A DNA stretch of 64,000 bases from Catonia carolina (taxonomy: Eukaryota; Arthropoda; Insecta; Hemiptera; Achilidae), in contig JAQMRL010000012.1 in assembly GCA_035578175.1 (NCBI GenBank), positions 25,142,238 through 25,206,237 on the forward strand, in the 5' to 3' direction. Numbering within the stretch: the stretch's first letter is position 1; the number at the start of each line of letters is the position of its first letter. Positions 45,481 to 57,118 of the stretch are shown here, in pieces. The notes beneath the pieces are model-generated. The model saw only the letters and a program-made list of their open reading frames with translations, had not been told where the DNA came from and did not search any database. Position numbers and translations under genes: made by a program.

Positions 45481-48098
45481 ATTTTTTTTCCGTAAATATT
45501 AATTGGAGAAGCTAAAAAAATTTTACAATATTTGTAGAATTAACTATAATAATAATTTAAGAATATTTAAGATATTTCTCATAAATTTAATGCCTATTTA
45601 TATGCAATTCGTTCATATTAATAACCACGTGTTAGTGACTAAATGCAATATCGGTTGTATTTATGGGAAACTAACAATATACTGCATATGCCAGTTATGT
45701 TTACTTATGCTCTACCTTAATTAATATTATATACCTATTAAATCCAATTAACATTAATTTGTTTTAATATTCAATTAAAATCATATTTCATTAATTTGAA
45801 ATCAATGTAACATAACAATTAAGGTTATGTTGTTTCTCTCTATCAACTATTTATTAATACGCTATTAGCAAATTGAGGGAAATTACAGAATTTTGGTCTT
45901 ATATAATATTGTGACAATATCTAAAGGGAATGTGAGTTCGAGAATTTTCGAGGAAGACCGAGAGATTGGAAATGTTATGAATAATAAGAGTAATAAATAG
46001 TGTTTTCTAAGAATTAGTTAAGATATATTACGTGTCATATGAATGGTCTTTTATAGTAAAGGTAAGCCTGACTTTTGTTGTCACTCGGTATTGTGTGAGC
46101 CAGGTATCTATTTAGATAATTGTTTTTTTTACAACACCTTCTATTAATTATAGTTTGTTTGTTGTTTAAGATTTATCCAAAAGCCGTCAGAAGAATTGTG
46201 TATTTTATTGTTATATCGAAAATCTCTGTCTTTTCTTGAACTCTCCATTAGCCCACCTATAAAAGCGCCGGATTTTTTATGGTCCAAAGTCAGTTTACTT
46301 TTGTCTGTGTTTGAGTGAGTGTATTCGATAGTGCATACAGGTAGTCCAGTAAAATCACACAAGATATAGGGTAATTAAATTTCTAAATTATAAAACCGTT
46401 TGTTTATAATTAATTTTAGATTTTAATGTGGATTTTTAAAAAGCAAGGTACATAAGAAGTCGATACATCCCTGGTACGTAGAAAACAGCAATTTTCACTA
46501 TTATCTACTCATAGCACTGCAGATCACACAAGCACAAGTAGATCTCATTCGGGCATTTAAAAACAAAATTACCTTCTCCTCAACAACTCATCGCTACAGT
46601 ACACGAAACAGGCATTTGATTCTACTCCACATATAGAAACTGAGTCACGCGAATGCCTTTTGCGTGTGGATTGGCTGTGAGGAAGGGGAGAGAAAATCTA
46701 ACAGTGCTGCCAACCTCAACAGTGAGACACTACGTTACATATTGCCTTTCCATTAATATACTTTGTTGTGATTGTCGCTTTTTCACTTAAACCCCATTTC
46801 CTTAAAAAATTTTATTAACGTACAAGGTTTCCAACTAAAATTTAGCCTTGCTTTAAAAACTGGTAATATCTTTCCACAAATCGGCATTACTTTCTTATTG
46901 ATATAAAAATTTGTCATAATTTCAACAACCACACGTCTGTCAAAGCCGTCCAATGAGGCATTCTTATATTCTGAACGTTTCTTTTTTTACCAGGTGTCAA
47001 ACAAACTGTTAATGAAGAATTATCTTCTTCACTGTTTTTAACTTCCTTCTTTATATCGAATTGTGGAAAGAGAAACATCACATTAGTTAGCCGCTCACTC
47101 ATGGCTTTTGTTAAGAGGCACGTAAAGGTATTTTTGTTTATAACTTCACAACATTTGATATTAGAGTTTTGTCAGCACCTTTTCGAGAAAACGATATTTC
47201 TGTTTACGGTAACAGTTATATTCATACAGTTTGCACACAAAATTTTCCGTGATATACTATACGTCCTCTGGGTATAGTTTACGTTGTGTTGACGAACTGA
47301 TATCAAAGAAGTCGCGCATGCGCACTGATGCTTTCCCCTCTTTCACCTCGTTAAAACCAAAGGCAATCTTGTGACTCAAGTACTATAGCTTCCAAAAATT
47401 ATATCAAAAGCAATGTACGAGTAAATATTTTTCATTAAAGATCAGATTGTAGACGAAATCTGTTAATAGAATAAAGAAAAAAGTTGTTACGATTGGTTGA
47501 TAATAAAAGATTTAAGAACGAAAATATAGTGTTTCTAAGAAAACGTTGATTCAGCTTTAATAACAATTTTAGATAATAATATTATTTAGAACGCTGTACT
47601 TTAATACAACATGTATAAGATAAAAGAAGACGTAAATCGAAATTTAACAGAATTAAGGTTAGAAAGATAAACGCTTACACGTTTTCATGTGCGTGTGTTT
47701 GTAAATGTTTGAGTGTGTACGTACAAACATACTAAAACTGTTATGTATTTGAGGAAATTAATTTGAAATTAGTAAAGGGTTGTATCTAGTGATAAAATTT
47801 TGAGAGAATTGTAGTAAATTCTCTTGGATAAGGTTTCTTACAAGCGTTTTGCGTACATGCTACATGTGAATTCAACTTTAAAGATCACTTGTGAACAATT
47901 AAGTTTGCTAAGCATATCTGACTTCATAAATAATAAAACTACTTAAATACTTCAGTGCTTTTATCTCTTGTATCTTGAACTCATTAGAGTTCATGCGTCT
48001 ACATTTATGTACTTAATAAAGTACATCTGGTGTTTCAAATTTTGGGAATACATTCACAATTCTTTTACCACTAAAATTAATTTTATTTTTAGGTTTTA
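45481..48098. other. Intergenic, one unassigned frame
   Basis: Largely A/T. A 62-codon minus frame at 46914-47102 (MSERLTNVMFLFPQFDIKKE..., acidic middle, then PGKKRNVQ and a W-rich end) has a reasonable start context (aaagccATGAG) and some coding feel, but I recognise no family. gcgcatgcgc near 47318 is a self-complementary site. Nothing else stands out. Confidence 0.4.
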
Positions 48099-48690
48099 CT
48101 TTCTTATGCCCAATATGGTACTAAGGTAATGAAGGTAATTTTAGCATGTATTTTTTTCAAAAACGCTCGTGACCAGAAATAAACATGTTTTTGGTTTCCT
48201 GAACCAAAAAAATTTGTTTTACCGGTTTGCTCTCACGAGGGAAAAAATTTAACTTTAAGCTTGCATCTCAATAATTTATGCATTCTAGCTCAAAATTGTA
48301 TACAAGCCTAATTCAATTTATGGAAAATTTTATTAAGAAACCTAGAAATTTTATCAGAAACTTTTTTCCACAACGCTTAGTTTAGCGTCAATCGGAGATA
48401 CTCTGTATTTTCTCATCAAAATCTTAAAAAATACGTAATATTCTAAGATTGCGGCCTTAGTATGCAGTTTACGACAAAAAATTATATAATTAAAAATTTA
48501 AAAACGTACATTTTCTTCTAAAGTGCTTAGTTAAACGACAATTAGTGAATCCTTATGTTAAAGTCCAACAGAGGTTAGATTTCATTTAGCATTGTTCACT
48601 AATGATAAAAGCTCGGTTTATTTATAACTTTACATTATTAACTCTAGATTAAACATAATTTATATCTTTCATTATTTACATTAGCAAGAG
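48099..48690 (+). mobile_element. R1 copy, degenerate with internal deletion
   Basis: Starts ttactttcttatgcccaata, keeps aaacatgtttttggtttcctg, then passes to 3'-half blocks (cgcttagtttagcgtcaat, gcggccttagtatgcagttt, acatta then gcaagagaaact). No microsatellite remains. Confidence 0.7.
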
Positions 48691-49475
48691 AAACTCTGAT
48701 TTTTCCTACTGGTACAACTGCTGTTGACTCAATAAATTGATGTGCCCTCCGTTTCAATGTTCAGATGCCGATGAAGGATTTATCACGAAGAATTGACAAT
48801 ACACATTATTTTGCACTCTAAATAGTATACTTAATTTTTGAATATTTGTATTATTTTCGTATTACTTGATTATGTATAGCCGTATGCTGTACGAAAGTGC
48901 TTAGGACGAGTGCTTACATTAGGTAGTATTGAAGTCCGGCAGTTGCTCTAACGTTCGTGTACTGAAAGAATGGCTGTGAGATCGGCAAAGATGGTACATT
49001 CCAAGAATATATATTTTGTTTGTGGTATGTTTCATATAAACAAAGTTACTTTAAAGCGATAATATTCTACCTAGAGGAACTCCGGGTTACGTTGAGTTAA
49101 TTAATGCCTAATTAAAACAAATTTTATTAAAGCTAATTGGTATTAAATAAAGCTGTTGATTCGAAAATGAAGTGATTGTGATGACTGTAACTGTACTCAC
49201 ATTTCAGTTACCTTGGTAATAAATCCATGATGCTTCAAAAGCAATCTCTCATTGGCAACACAATTATAACAAACTAGTGCATTAGGAAATTATTATTAAC
49301 CTGAATATATTTGAAACACAAGACAACAAAGTGTGATGGTATTAAAATGCAGCTGTACTAGATGCATCAAAACTGTATTTAGATAACAAGCAATAATATT
49401 ATATTACTGAAAGGAGACTAATTTTACAGGGTGTTCACAAAAATTTAGAAGTTGGAAATGAGTACGGAATTATCT
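48691..49475. other. Intergenic, no gene seen
   Basis: cagggtgttcacaaaaa at 49428 resembles a transposon end but no partner was found. Nothing else. Confidence 0.4.
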
Positions 49476-49600
49476 TCTATCGCAGGGTCCCGGGTTCAAT
49501 TCGTGGTTAGGTCTAACATGTTTACATCTGCTGTCATCTCAGAAAAAATTACAACGCACAATTTAAGGCTTATGTAGGCATCACTAAAAATAAGCAAGCA
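49476..49600 (+). mobile_element. SINE B, second copy, 5' truncated
   Basis: gcagggtcccgggttcaatt (decayed B box) and aaggcttatgtaggcatcac match the copy at 15800. The A-box half is missing. Confidence 0.8.
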
Positions 49601-50081
49601 ATCTTCACATTTTCACTCTAAATAATTGTTTTTCTGGTGCCACTGGTCTAATGAGTGTTAGAGTTTTTTATCACTTGCAAATACACATAAGTAAATTTTT
49701 AAGATGAAAAATCAAAACCCTGGAGGACCATCTTACATATTTACGAGTGACTATAAGTGAACCCGTAAACAGTAAAGCTACTAAATCGTTTGGGGAAAAG
49801 GAAAACACAGGTACAAAAAAATTGAAAGAAAATTCCTTAACGGTATAATAAAACATACACTAATGAGATGCATCAAATAATTGTACTCACAGTTTCGCAG
49901 AAACTTCGTTACTTTTACGTTCAATGAGTGTAGAGTCTGGACAATAGATTAGGTACCAAACAATCTGCATACGGTTACTGCTATTGGTTTACTAGGATAA
50001 CCACACAAAACAAAATAGAAACTGTTCACAAAGTTGATACACACAATGTTTAAAATAATTTCAATGCACGGTTCATAAATT
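49601..50081. other. Intergenic, no gene seen
   Basis: No recognised element. Confidence 0.4.
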
Positions 50082-50485
50082 GCCTATGACAGGCAAGTGG
50101 AGTGTTAAATTATTTGCACTTAATCCGTTAGTTCCAGGGCTACAAAAAGTATTTCTGTTTCTTAACACATGGTCAGCCAATTAAGTGACTGAATCATTTA
50201 AGAACTGAAGAGGTTGAGGTTTAAAATATACTAATTAGTGTTATTTCCTCTGAAAATAATTAAGTTCATTATACAGCCAGACCCTGCGGTGAATGAAATA
50301 AAAGTGCCATTGACAGGGTGGAAAATATGTGATTTTCAGAAGACCCGGCTTATTGATAAACATATTTTTCCACTCAGTGAGGAAGGCATGGAAACCACTT
50401 CACTCCTCGTTTTACTTAGTAAAACCTCAAGAGGTTCAAACCAGCTTTTTGGCTGATGACCTGAACAACCAAAAACAACAACAGT
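50082..50485 (+). mobile_element. R2 retroposon copy, full length
   Basis: Starts ttgcctatgacaggcaagtg and ends ggctgatgacctgaacaac, then aaaaacaacaacag, a (CAA) tail. Flanks gttcataaatt (about 50071) and gttcgtaactatt (about 50484) look like a decayed target duplication. The frames 50238-50538 are shadows. Confidence 0.85.
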
Positions 50486-50516
50486 TCGTAACTATTAACA
50501 TTACACATATAATATT

Positions 50517-50787
50517 CAGACGAACTAATGTCCCCTAGCCGTGGGGGTCATTAGAATGCATAACGCTCTCACTCGCACAAGCCATACGCGCCGTTCCAAT
50601 AACATTGTCTTTAATTTTACTCATTGTTGTGAGCAAGCGTTTATGCATGCAGTAAACTAACAAGCAAGATAGCAACTGTAGTATGTTTTAAGATTTGGAT
50701 TATAACGGTAAAGACCTTTGAGCGCATGCGTAGTTATACCACATATCTCCCTCTCACTCGCTCGGCTATGGGACATTAGTTCGTCTG
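50517..50787. mobile_element. Short TIR element (MITE), 271 bp
   Basis: Left end CAGACGAACTAATGTCCC-C-TAGCCG and right end, inverted, CAGACGAACTAATGTCCC-A-TAGCCG differ at one of 25 positions. No coding capacity. No exact target duplication is visible (flanks ataatatt and atacgtat), so the superfamily is not assigned. The two near-identical 4-residue C-termini RTNVP in frames on opposite strands come from these inverted ends. Confidence 0.85.
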
Positions 50788-51883
50788 ATACGTATACTTG
50801 GAAGACCGATAGTGTCATTTGTTGCGTATCCAATTAACCGCTTAAGTAAGAAGATTGTAAAATTGAAACAATTGTGGACTATGGTTATGGCAATAAATAG
50901 GATAACGAAACAAATGAAAATTAAATGACAGTACCTTGGTTTTTGGTGAACTGATTTCCACGGCATCTGCTGGGGCTGCCGCCCTGGAGAAGTTGTTGCC
51001 AGTATGTAGAACAGCTAGCGGTCCGTAACGACGTTCCTCTGATAATTGTCGTTAGTCAGCTGTACTGATTAAGTGGTAAGAGAAGAACCAAGGGTTGGGA
51101 ACAGATTAAAGAAAATAAATTTGTACTGCAATACCAATTAATTAAATTATTTATAAAATACTAATTTATTAAATACTACACGAGTAATTTAGGTTCACTT
51201 CAAACAAAATATCTCGATTTAAACGACGTAGACATACGCACAGAATAAACTATGAACATTTCCCTTTCCGTCACATGTGAAATTCAAGCAAGACGCGTCA
51301 CGACATGCATCCGTTTCAGTGCATTATTGGCTCAACATTAAGAGACGAGACGGTAGCAGGCGACATTAGGAATAGGAAGTCAGCGAAAGGGAGAAAATAA
51401 GAAAGATATGGATGAATAAGTTATTAGCGTGAAAAAGTACAAAAAGCGACAAAATTAATATGAATGATACAGCAATTGGTGGTACGCAACCAGATCGGGG
51501 CATTTTTATACCGCGAGTTTGAATGTACGCTAATCTCAGTTCCAAAACCTAACAAGGAGACTGGTTGCAGAGTTGGAATGACGTCACCAAAAGGGAGATT
51601 TATCTAGAGATTTATTTCTATATCCATTTGAATTGAACGTGCGGTTGAAAGTCACGCCACTTTCTCACAACACCATCTTCACCAACCATTGTCTTGGGCC
51701 AGTACTAATCATGCGTTTATTGTTTTAAATGAACAAAATATACATTATTACAACAATGTATAAATTACATCACTAGAAACTTCTGTTCGTTTTTAAATAC
51801 TATTTCCCTCAGTTCATTTTACGAATTATATTCTTTGGACTTTAGAGCAGGGTATATCGCTTAGAGTGGAAATAACTTATATA
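50788..51883. other. Intergenic, no gene seen
   Basis: Somewhat less A/T-rich than average around 51240-51680 but without a recognisable gene or repeat. Confidence 0.4.
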
Positions 51884-52182
51884 CAGTGGAGCGTCAGTTA
51901 TCCGAACTAATTGGGACCAAAGCGGTTCTGATAATAAAATACGTTAAATACAGTAATTTGATACACTGTACTGCAACAATGCAATATAACCTAAATGTTT
52001 AATAGGTTAATAAAGGCTAACATAAACTTCGATTTAAAAAGCAATTACTAATTTATTGCAATTTGTAGAATACAATCAATAAGATCATAAAAATAAAGAG
52101 AAAGTACAGAATTTCAAAACTGAATAAATTAACGAAGTAAACTACGGTAAAATCCGTTGGGAAATATTTTTTAACACTTTTG

Positions 52183-52684
52183 TAAGAGTGTTCCTGCCAG
52201 TGGTGGTTTGGTCAATAAGGAATACTTCTTGGGAGTTACGCGTGGTTTGCGTGAAGCAATCCACCGAAAATGTTCAGAATTGTGCCAAAACCGCTCGTGG
52301 AACTTGCATCATGATAATGCTCACGCTCACACTTCATTACTTGTCCGTAATTTCTTGGCAAACAACACCGTTATGTTACCATATTCACCATATTCACCGG
52401 ACACTGCCCCCAGCGACTTCTTTCTATTCCTGAAGCTGAAGAGAACCATGAAAGGACGACGTTTTGTTATCATTGATGACATAAAACCAAAATCACGAAA
52501 GGAACTTAGAGCTATACCAAAAAGTGAGTTCCAGAAATGCTTCCAAGATTGGAAAAAGCTCTAGCACAAGTGTATTATGTCTGAGGGGGATAACGTTAAA
52601 AGGGAAAAAAAATTATATAGATGAATAAATTAAGATTTTTTTAAGAAAAACTTATATTATCGTCTTTTTTCAGTCAAACCTCGT
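52183..52684 (+). mobile_element. Mariner fragment, 5' truncated
   Basis: Starts inside the transposase coding region and ends at cagtcaaacctcgta (52670-52684), a mariner 3' terminal repeat. It lies inside the pogo/Tigger-like element. Confidence 0.85.
52208..52564 (+). pseudogene. Mariner transposase C-terminal fragment
   Basis: Open for 118 codons: VNKEYFLGVTRGLREAIHR, WNLHHDNAHAHTSLLVR (second catalytic D), PYSPDTAPSDFFLF (third D), LKLKRTMKGRRF, and FQKCFQDWKKL at the end, followed by a stop and CIMSEGDN. I count 33 residues between the two D, one short of the mariner 34, consistent with a lost codon in LANNTV. The first D and the N-terminus are missing. Confidence 0.88.
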
Positions 52685-52740
52685 ACATACTATACAGTAA
52701 TTATTAAAAATATCTTAAATTTTCTTTTGAACTGAGACTA

Positions 52741-52860
52741 AACTTATTTTTGTGGCAGCTATTGCTCTCATTCCTTTTAGTAACAATACTTCAGCAGCAC
52801 TAAATTCATGCTGTTTTTCGCAACATAGCATTGAAGTTTTTAGGGTGGTAAAGGCCTTTG
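52741..52860 (-). pseudogene. pogo/Tigger-type transposase C-terminal relic
   Basis: The minus strand reads KAFTTLKTSMLCCEKQHEF then SAAEVLLLKGMRAIAATKIS. The pattern (A---L---L---EQ---S--D---L---R--A--K) is that of the helical tail of pogo/Tigger-family transposases. About 40 codons only. Confidence 0.6.
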
Positions 52861-52935
52861 CGTAAGTAAATATGTATTTTTTCCATCGATGGTGGTTCGG
52901 ATAACTGACGTTTTGATAATCGACGCTCCTGTGTA

Positions 52936-54135
52936 GTTTACAAACTAGTTAAGTAATTTATGTAAAATGTTATGTACTATGTAGCCTATGTTATGCGTTA
53001 TGTTGTTATGTATATGGTATTTTAGATTTCTAAAATAATCACCGTATAGCAACAGAAAACTTATGTTATAGTTCCCGTAAATTCATTAATTTCGTTTTAC
53101 CGACTGTTTATTAATTTATACTAAAAATCATTTAAGTAATTATTTGGCAGCCAGTAGAAAATATAATTAGGCAAGAAAATTAGTGAAATCCAAAAATTGT
53201 AATGAGGGATTTACTGGGTGTGCGACTCCTCATCAAAATGGTTTCATAGGCCCTCAAATTCACTTTAATTTTCTGATCACGTAAGGAAAACAGCGCAAAA
53301 TTAACGGGTGTAGAACATTGGGTGTAGGATAATAGTCACGTGTGAGTGCTTTTGCAAATATAAAAGCTTAATGCATTATGATTGCAAACCGTAGTAAATA
53401 AAATGTATACGTAGATTAAACAATTTAGTAGATTAAAAATAAACGTGAAGCAGCTGAAAAAGGGTTTGAGCACACAAGTTCAGTGTACGCGCTACTTTGA
53501 CATCCTTTTTTGATGACTGATAACTGCAGAATTAGTGCACTACCTACCGGAGAAAATGCTTAGAACCTTTCTTGCAGAGTATTTTTTTCTCTACAAAGCT
53601 GCAATTAAGAATTTTAATTTTGAATAAATTAAAAATCTTATGCACTTCAAATAAAAATGTAAATGAAGAACACGAGTTTTCCACCATTTTCCTACATGGA
53701 GGACGAAGTTCAAGTTCTAGAGCGGGGGACTAATCGGTGTGTTATTTTGATAGGGGCCAGGCGTATGTGTGCAACTAATTATAAAACTATAGGGCCTATT
53801 AATTATTTCCTAAAAATGTTTTAAAATAATCTATAGTGTCTGGGCTAGCTATAGTAGTCGCGTCAGGGGTTTTATGAAATCTTGTACAGTGGAAGGGAAA
53901 CCAAAGCGTGAACTTCAACCACAAATTGAAATCAAATACATGTGGAACGGTGGTTGACAAGGAAGTATGGTGTCACCACTTTTTTGAAACACCCTTTATT
54001 TAGGAATCAATGTTGACAAAGACTCGATGCATTAGGTTCAACTAAGCATTGAAGTTATCGATTATTGAAAGTTGTTACTTATTTACTCAAAAACTTTTAT
54101 TGCTGGTAGATAATAAGAGAAATAAATAAATAAAT
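52936..54135. other. Intergenic, no gene seen
   Basis: No recognised element. ttgaaacaccctttatt near 53984 looks like a transposon end without partner. Confidence 0.4.
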
Positions 54136-54380
54136 CAAAGTCTCACATTTCTCTAAAATGCCAAACAAGATAAATATGTGTTAACTATTCAGTTAACACC
54201 TCAGCAACAAAACAGTACACGATGTTAATTAAGTAATAGTTTATTTGTGCGGTTTTTGACTTCAAAGTCTCACATTTCTCTAAAATGCCAAACAAGATAA
54301 ATATGTGTTAACTGAATATCTCAGCAACAAAACAGTACACGATGTTAATTAAGTAATAGTTTATTTGTGCGGTTTTTGGC
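54136..54380. repeat. Tandem duplication, about 127-bp period
   Basis: Unit 1 (54136-54262) and unit 2 (54263-54380) both run caaagtctcacatttctcta ... tttgtgcggtttttg. Unit 2 has a small deletion and a few changes in the ttaact region. The end of each unit is R1-derived (ctcagcaacaaaacagtaca), so the duplication arose after R1 insertion. Confidence 0.85.
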
Positions 54381-55165
54381 TTTTTACGATTTTCTTAATA
54401 ATGGCTCATAAGAGTTTTTTTTAAAATCGCCTTTAAATCATTGACTACAATTGTTATGCTCTAACACTGTGGTTCTCAAACGTTTTATTTCGAGACCCCC
54501 TATATACTTTAGCTATAAGCCACGCCCACTTTTATGTATACATGTGTGCTTTTTTAATATATTTTCATATTTAAAGAATATTCCTTTTGCGACAATGGGT
54601 TCAATGTTGAAATAACTAAAAAACATAATCACAAATATATCAGGATATGTATTTTTAATAAGAACATAATGGTAAATATAACTCAAAACAAGACGTTTAA
54701 TGTGATGGATGAGCCTGTTTTTTCTCGGCACAAAGCTTGCTGAAAGGTGGAGTCAGTTCTAACAGTGCAACTCTTTAAGGTCTCTTGTCGTCACATCTAA
54801 TCTTGAACGATATTTTGCTCTTCATGGCAACAAGAAGAGAAAATCCACTTTACAAGAGTAAGTAGAAACGAAAGGAATGAGTACTTTAAGACATTTTCAT
54901 TTAGAAAGGGTATTTTTTGGACGTTCATAATGATTTCAAGTATACATTACGAAGGCTACTCGTTTATAACGATCAATTTCAAATTAAAAACTTGTTCCAA
55001 TGTTAGAAAAATAATGAATATTTCACTATAATTATTTGGTCTCCACAAAACTTAATTTATTTTTTAAACTAAGCTTTGCGCACCCCGCCCCAGACCCTTT
55101 ATCGCGCACCTCTATTTGAGAACCAGTGCTCTACAAGATAAGGTAAGCGGTATATAAACATGCTG
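54313..55165 (+). mobile_element. R1 copy interrupted by a hAT element
   Basis: gaatatctcagcaac, tttatttgtgcggttttt, acgattttcttaataatgg and ttaaaatcgcc lead to ttatgctcta; R1 resumes after the hAT with ctctacaagataagg-taagc and aacatgctgaaatta. Both termini are missing. R2 sequence follows at 55168. Confidence 0.75.
54467..55128. mobile_element. hAT-type non-autonomous element, 662 bp
   Basis: Ends ctgtggttctcaaac and, inverted, cactggttctcaaa; each is one change from the hAT-type end CAGTGGTTCTCAAAC. Flanking 8-mers ctctaaca (54459-54466) and ctctacaa (55129-55136) are the expected 8-bp target duplication with a small change. The 72-codon minus frame inside has no hAT transposase motif. 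Confidence 0.8.
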
Positions 55166-55167
55166 AA

Positions 55168-55365
55168 ATTATATTACTTTCAGAGGAGATAACTCTGACT
55201 AGTCTCTTTTACACCTCTACCTCTTCTATTCTTAAATAGTTCAGTCATATAACTGGATGACTATATAGTAAAGCTGACTACTTTTTGTAGGCCTGGAACC
55301 GACAGATCGAGTGTAATTAATGTAACACTCCACCTGCCCGTTATGGGCAAGATATCATTGTATTA
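55168..55365 (-). mobile_element. R2 retroposon fragment
   Basis: On minus it starts cttgcccataacgggcaggt, passes gtcag-like and gttatctcctctgaaagtaa blocks and stops in the middle of the family sequence. Confidence 0.75.
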
Positions 55366-55922
55366 AATACACTTCTGGCCTTTTCAAAGCGACATCTAAC
55401 CGCAATAAAATGAGTTGTACTATTTGAAGCGAATTGGTGGATTTTAAAAAAATTCATAAGCAATTTGTAATATAGTTTTTTATCCACCCTGTAGCAGACG
55501 TAACTTTATTCTCTCTTTATAATCGAATGACAAATTATTATATTGAAGTAAATCTGATCAGTACATCATTATTTCCTATTACTTTGATCTCTTTACTGTT
55601 AACATAACATAAAAGTTTTGAAAAATACAAAGAAATTAAATCTGTCCAATTAGTGATTCTTTTAAAACATCCCACAGTTTTAAGGTTATCAGTAAAATTT
55701 ATAAAAAACTCCGTCTTTCAAAAGGTTTGTTTTTAATTTTAAAATATAATATAAATATTCTTTTCTCTCGAACATAATTAACCGTTTCCTTCGTTTACTT
55801 TGATTTTTTTACGTATAATGTGCAGATTAAAAGTGTTATAGTCGTGAAAAAACCAAAAGTCTTAATTTCAAAGGAATTTCATTAAACATTTTAAAAATGT
55901 TGCAGGTTTATTCCTTTTTTAT
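55366..55922. other. Intergenic, no gene seen
   Basis: A/T-rich, no recognised element. Confidence 0.4.
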
Positions 55923-56207
55923 ATCAGGTGAAGAAACAGACGAAGTATGGGAAAGCGGTGGTGACAGGGGTGGTTGAGGAGGAGGAGTAGAAGATGAACA
56001 GGATTAAGAAGAAGAAATAAAACAAAAACAAGAAGAGGGAAACGCACGAGGAAAAGGAAAAGAAAAGGAAAAAGTAGAAAAAGCAAGACGACAGAAGACG
56101 AAAAAAGGAAAGAGAAATAGAAGGAGTAGGAAAAAGAGACGAACAAGAAGTAAAAGGAAAAGGAGTCAAGAAACTGTGGAGTGGAAGATGGAGAAGAAGA
56201 AAATGAA
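55923..56207. repeat. Polypurine (GA-rich) tract
   Basis: About 285 bp overwhelmingly A and G on the + strand. Proline-poor, phenylalanine/serine-rich frames on the minus strand and the K/E-rich start of the + frame at 56176 are compositional. It sits directly at the 5' truncation point of the jockey LINE. Confidence 0.85.
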
Positions 56208-56231
56208 AATAATATACTTTTATTTTAATTT

Positions 56232-56856
56232 ACAAAGTCACATTAACTTTTTAAATTATTGGTTAAAAATCTGGAGGATCCAATTCAACGCTTCAAAATC
56301 AGTGCATGTCACCTTTTCTCTCCGGAAAGGCGAATGTCCTCAACTATTCCTCGACAATAAACCGATACCACAACGACAAAAAGTTAAATACCTTGGACTT
56401 CACCTTGACAAGAGACTCACCTGGGCGACTCATATAAAAACCAAAAGACTGACTTTGAACTCCAAATTGAAAGAACTGTTTCGACTAATTGGACGCCGCT
56501 CTTCACTGACTCTAAAATCTAAACTATTACTATACAAAGTTTATCTCAAACCAATATGGACCTATGGACTACAAATTTATGGCACAGCTAAACCGAGCAA
56601 TCTACAAAAATTACAAGCCTTTCAGTCAAAATGCCTACGTTTAATCACCTGCGCACCTTTTTATGTCAACAACAAAATTCTACATGACGACCTTAATATT
56701 CCGTTCATAAGTGAAGTAGTTAAGTCCAGCTACAGTGTTTTTCACAGAAAATTGCATGATCACCCCAACGAATTAATCACCAAACTATCGGATGCATCAC
56801 TACCAGGAAATCCGCAGCGCAGGTTGAAACGTCAATGGGCCAGAGATCTTCTATAA
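56232..56856 (+). pseudogene. Jockey ORF2 C-terminus (post-YADD reverse transcriptase part)
   Basis: Reads NYWLKIWRIQFNASKSVHVT, FSLRKGECP, VKYLGLHLDKRLTWATHI, LIGRRSSLTLKSKLLLYK, KPIWTYGLQIYGTA, FQSKCLRLITCAPFYV, and ends NPQRRLKRQWARDLL. These are the successive conserved blocks between the RT palm and the C-terminus of jockey-type LINEs of flies, moths and bugs. The frame is open without a stop over about 205 codons, so the insertion is fairly young. The endonuclease and catalytic RT half are missing. The true homology starts at about 56232; the upstream part of the open frame is the polypurine tract. Confidence 0.9.
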
Positions 56857-57104
56857 AGTGATTTATTTTATTTTTCTTTCTTCTTTTTTTCTTATGTTGT
56901 TATTTATCATTCATGTATCATGAACTTTATTTCATAGAACATATACCAATGGGTATCACTGTTCTTTTTCATTTATTTATTTTTATTTTATTTTTTTTTT
57001 CCTTGTCATCCTTTGTTTACTGTCATCTAATTTGCTCGTTGTATCTTCGTATATAGTTGCAAATAAAGTTATTAAAGTTAAAAAAAAAAAAAAAAAAAAA
57101 AAAA
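56232..57104 (+). mobile_element. Jockey-clade LINE, 5'-truncated, with poly(A) tail
   Basis: The C-terminal coding part (56232-56856) is followed by a 3' untranslated region with AATAAA (57062-57067) and an A run to 57104. A 5'-truncated copy with a poly(A) tail is the standard product of target-primed reverse transcription. An R1 copy begins only 15 bp beyond the tail. Confidence 0.88.
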
Positions 57105-57118
57105 TTTTCCTTATTTTT

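Larger units (their letters stand above)
51884..52933 (-). mobile_element. pogo/Tigger-like element relic with nested mariner
   Basis: TA on both sides (51882-51883, 52934-52935). Left end cagtggagcgtcagttatcc and right end, inverted, cacaggagcgtcgattatc share CA---GAGCGTC--TTATC, the kind of end known from pogo/Tigger elements. The minus strand at 52860-52741 encodes the typical extreme C-terminus of the DDE transposase. Most of the gene is deleted. A mariner fragment occupies about 52183-52684. Confidence 0.75.

Noticed and set aside
55919..56169. Phe/Ser/Leu-rich minus-strand frames that look like membrane proteins
   Set aside because: Complement of a polypurine tract; composition explains them.
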